Assembly: GCF_009828855.1 (NCBI RefSeq)
Contig: NZ_WUAG01000002.1
Coordinates: forward strand, 496,001-560,000
From: Psychromonas sp. L1A2
GTDB taxonomy: Bacteria; Pseudomonadota; Gammaproteobacteria; Enterobacterales; Psychromonadaceae
DNA: 64,000 nucleotides
Direction of reading: 5' to 3'
The translations under genes were made by a program, and so were the position numbers. The notes beneath the pieces were generated by a model. That model saw only the letters and a list, made by a program, of their open reading frames with translations, was not told the origin of the DNA and ran no database searches. Below are positions 61,391-64,000 of this stretch, one piece after another; position 1 is the stretch's first letter; every line of letters starts with the position of its first letter.

Positions 61391-62466
61391 TATTTGCTAT
61401 CCTTTTTCTTAGGTTTATTCAATTTTGCTGTTGTATCAGCAGTTTCTTTAGTGGTACTTAGGTCGTTAACCGTTAATCCATCACGCATATTAACTAACCC
61501 TTGTACGACGATACGCTCACCAACTTTTAAACCTGATTCGATGATAGCTTGGTCTTTAATTCGAGCACCTAATTCAACTTCTCTCCGTTCTACTTTATTA
61601 TCGACCGTTACTACATAAACAAAACGTTTAGTACCTGAATACTCTATAGATTGCACTGCAATAATAGGTTCATTAACCGCTTTAAAATCAAGACGTGCAG
61701 ACAACAACATACCTGGTTTTAATTGCTGACTTGTATTGTCAAACAACAAACGTACTCGAAGGTTTAATGTATCAGGATTAATACGAGAATCGATCGCCAT
61801 AACTTTACCCGTAAAGGTTTTATCACCCCAAGCACGGGTGGTTGCTGAAACATCCATCCCAACTTCAATTTGAGATAAGTAACGTTCAGGTACAGGAAGA
61901 TCTAAAGTCATTTGTGATAGGTTATCTAATGTTAATAAGGTTTCACCAATTGAAACATTCTTCCCTTCACTAAAATCAAGTAGCCCTATCGTGCCTTCAA
62001 AAGGAGCAACAATGCGATGATTATCCACAAACACTTGAGCCGCTAATAAACGCGCCTTACCAATTGCTACCGATGATAATTGAGCATCTAACTCGGTCTG
62101 TGTAATCGCTTGTTTTTTAATAAGACGTTGGTAATCTTTTAATGTTCTTTGTTCATTCGCTAAATAAGCTTTAGCTTCTGCCAATAATGCATTAGCACCG
62201 GCATTATCTAAACTAATCAATAGTTGGCCTTTTTTGACTTTTTGATTGGCCTCCACTGCAATTTTTGTCACTTTCGCTGCCACTTCAGATGCAATACTGA
62301 CGTATTGTTTCGCCTGTAACTTACCAATCAAAGACAAAGACTGAGTGACTTCATGTGTATCAACTATCTCACTTTTGACGGAAACAGCAGGAGCAGCAAA
62401 AACAGAATGGCTAAACGAACTCAGCAATAAACTAGTTAACATAAAAACAGTATTTAATTTATTCAT
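61390..62466 (-). CDS. RND periplasmic adaptor (membrane fusion protein)
   Basis: Adaptor that joins the RND pump to an outer-membrane channel. About 358 aa from the ATG at 62466, which gives a clean signal peptide (cleaved near SVFAA); a longer frame starts at 62502. Visible are the biotinyl-lipoyl half-motifs (VSIASEVAAKVTKI, VAPFEGTIGLLD), a short coiled-coil hairpin, and beta-barrel parts. The C-terminus is Lys-rich (KLNKPKKKDSK). First gene of the two-gene operon; no regulator is adjacent. Confidence 0.93.
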   Translation of the reverse strand: MNKLNTVFMLTSLLLSSFSHSVFAAPAVSVKSEIVDTHEVTQSLSLIGKLQAKQYVSIASEVAAKVTKIAVEANQKVKKGQLLISLDNAGANALLAEAKAYLANEQRTLKDYQRLIKKQAITQTELDAQLSSVAIGKARLLAAQVFVDNHRIVAPFEGTIGLLDFSEGKNVSIGETLLTLDNLSQMTLDLPVPERYLSQIEVGMDVSATTRAWGDKTFTGKVMAIDSRINPDTLNLRVRLLFDNTSQQLKPGMLLSARLDFKAVNEPIIAVQSIEYSGTKRFVYVVTVDNKVERREVELGARIKDQAIIESGLKVGERIVVQGLVNMRDGLTVNDLSTTKETADTTAKLNKPKKKDSK

Positions 62467-62778
62467 TATTTTTTCTTCTAAATAAGTGGGTAAGACAAAC
62501 AATAAAAAATCAACAGCATCCAGCTATCATTTCCTATCATAAAGTAAAAAGAACAAAAGATTGTGAAGAAAATATGGAGAAATAATAATAAACTTGAAAC
62601 AAAACAAATAATTAATAGAGTTTTTCTATTGAAATGGATAAAAACCAGCTAGTTTTTTGTAAATACTCATATTAGTTCACAACAACAAATAGCCATCGAT
62701 GCCTATAATTAAATCCTTCAATAAATAGGATCAACTTTATCGAGAATAATTAAGATAAAGTATTATAAGGAGAGCTTT
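62467..62778. other. Divergent promoter region, efflux operon / ABM gene
   Basis: 312 bp with no gene. A TATAAT at 62704-62709 could serve the ABM gene as a -10 box, with no good -35. The efflux operon promoter must also lie here, but no operator was recognised. Confidence 0.4.
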
Positions 62779-63087
62779 ATGGTCGTCGTATTATTTCGCT
62801 GGGAAATAAACCCAGTACATGAAAAAGTATTTAAAGAGGGTTGGACTGAATTAGTACAACGTAATATTGAAAAATATGGCGCACTAGGATCTCGATTACA
62901 TAAAACAAAAGATAATCAATGGGTTTCCTATAGCCAATGGATAAGTGAAGAACATTATCTAAAAGCACAAGGGTTGGAAGACAAACATGAAGGGGCAAGA
63001 TCTAAAATGCTCACTGCTATTATCAGTGCCGCAGAGCCTTTGGTTCTCGTTCCTGTATTAGACCATTTAATATCCAGTAAACTCTAA
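62779..63087 (+). CDS. Antibiotic biosynthesis monooxygenase (ABM) domain protein
   Basis: 102 aa, a single ferredoxin-like ABM domain: VVVLFRWEINPVHEKVF at the start and SYSQWISEEHYLKAQG in the middle. Proteins of this fold include small cofactor-free monooxygenases and heme-degrading enzymes, so the reaction is uncertain. AAGGAGAG precedes the ATG, an excellent ribosome-binding site. Monocistronic. Confidence 0.82.
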   Translation: MVVVLFRWEINPVHEKVFKEGWTELVQRNIEKYGALGSRLHKTKDNQWVSYSQWISEEHYLKAQGLEDKHEGARSKMLTAIISAAEPLVLVPVLDHLISSKL

Positions 63088-63242
63088 TCGCATCATCGTA
63101 TTTAGTCCCCATTTATACCGCTTACCTTTAGCGTTAACAAAACAGCGCTAAACATAATTTTTAATAAGATGTCGTCATAGTTGTTTATTGTTATAACTTT
63201 ACCAGCAACTAACAACTAGCGTTGACTAAACGAAAAAACTCA

Positions 63243-63278
63243 AATGAGTTAAAGATAAACCAATATCTTTAACTCATT
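63243..63278. terminator. Hairpin between ABM gene and nitroreductase
   Basis: AATGAGTTAAAGATA and its exact complement (15 bp) with a 6-base loop lie between converging genes. On the minus strand a T-run follows seven bases later. The rest of the 63088-63388 spacer has no gene. Confidence 0.6.
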
Positions 63279-63388
63279 ATTGGACTAACAACAATCGACT
63301 AAAGAAAGTGAATGTGCAGCGCCTAATTCTTAATAAAATGAATAAAGCATTAACGCTGCTGTATCGATTTGCTTACCCGAAATGGAGA

Positions 63389-64000
63389 TTAAATAACCTT
63401 GAGTACTTTATCCATTGTTAAACGCGTTTTAGGCAGAGAAAAATTATAATCTTCTGACGGATGATGGTAACCAATCGCTAATGCAACATGACATTGATAA
63501 TCACCTAGTTCATCGTAAAAAATGTCACCAATTAACTCACTATCAACGCCTTCCATTGGTGTTGAATCGACTTTCAAGCGCGCTAATGTATGCATAGCAT
63601 TACCTAATGCAAGGTAAACTTGAGACTTAGTCCAATTCTCATTATTCCCTTTCTCATCAGTATTAATATCAGCAAAAGAATAACTACCAAATGCTTTTTC
63701 TTTATCTTCCAATTTAGTGCGATTATCCACAATGCCTTGGTCGACTACTTTTTCATAGTCAGCACGAGTGTAAGCAGGGTTATGTGCAAATAAGATAATA
63801 TGTGAACAAGCTAAAATATGATGCTGATTAAACTGGAATTTATTAGCAAAAGAATCAACCATTCTCTGTTTTGCTGCATCACTTTCAATAACAATAAACT
63901 TCCAAGGTTGAGAGTTTATTGACGAAGGAGAAAGGCGCAATGCTTGGTACAAAACCTCTAAATCTTGCTGAGATACTTTTTTAGTTGCATCATATTTTTT
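63389..64000 (-). CDS. NfsB-type NAD(P)H nitroreductase, 5' end missing
   Basis: FMN-dependent oxidoreductase of the nitroreductase family. The frame remains open to the window edge and the extra 16 residues (KKYDATKKVSQQDLEV) match the normal N-terminal region, so the gene continues beyond base 64000; the TTG at 63952 is not the start. The FMN-site motif SPSSINSQPWKFIV and the C-terminal AIGYHHPSEDYN are clear. Natural substrate unknown. Confidence 0.93.
   Translation of the reverse strand, partial: KKYDATKKVSQQDLEVLYQALRLSPSSINSQPWKFIVIESDAAKQRMVDSFANKFQFNQHHILACSHIILFAHNPAYTRADYEKVVDQGIVDNRTKLEDKEKAFGSYSFADINTDEKGNNENWTKSQVYLALGNAMHTLARLKVDSTPMEGVDSELIGDIFYDELGDYQCHVALAIGYHHPSEDYNFSLPKTRLTMDKVLKVI

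Overview
The window is 64 kb of AT-rich chromosome from a marine gammaproteobacterium. The evidence is a full set of gammaproteobacterial housekeeping clusters in classic order (rlmD-relA with divergent barA; ispB opposite rplU-rpmA-obgE; tsaE-amiB-mutL-miaA-hfq-hflX-hflK-hflC-purA; tsaD opposite rpsU-yqeY-dnaG-rpoD; yajR facing cyoABCDE). Low GC, long AT-rich spacers and several MscS-type channels fit a Psychromonas- or Moritella-like cold-sea lineage. That placement is an inference; there is no rRNA here to prove it.

Layout. 1-8.4 kb: end of priA, relA and rlmD (stringent response, rRNA methylation) and the hybrid sensor kinase barA. 8.8-11.4 kb: two MscS-family channels. 12-15.6 kb: obgE, rpmA, rplU and divergent ispB. 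16.3-28.1 kb: the purA/hflCKX/hfq/miaA/mutL/amiB/tsaE block on the minus strand, with divergent queG after it. 29.9-36.2 kb: tsaD, then the macromolecular-synthesis genes rpsU-yqeY-dnaG-rpoD, followed by a tRNA-Ile2(CAU). 36.6-43.5 kb: YajR-type transporter and the cytochrome bo3 operon. 44-54 kb is more accessory: a small membrane protein, two diguanylate cyclases, two more MscS-family channels, a DUF2254 membrane protein and a lipoprotein with 11-residue LEA-like repeats. 54-64 kb: DUF2750, DUF1007, sdaA, a membrane-anchored FKBP, an RND efflux pair, an ABM-domain protein and a nitroreductase cut by the window end.

The most unusual non-coding feature is a family of seven dispersed intergenic repeats (118-226 bp) with imperfect terminal inverted repeats of about 20 bp beginning ATACC. 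They occur in both orientations and in full-length and internally deleted forms, and look like a MITE. Two copies 7 kb apart differ by only about four bases. Further structures include a possible second element type, three tandem arrays with 21-, 15- and 22-bp units, a perfect 14-bp-stem palindrome before the DUF2254 gene, and a SoxR-like dyad before yajR. The most unusual protein is AmiB, with nine LysM modules, four of them nearly identical at DNA level. No phage, CRISPR array, IS transposase or defence system was recognised.
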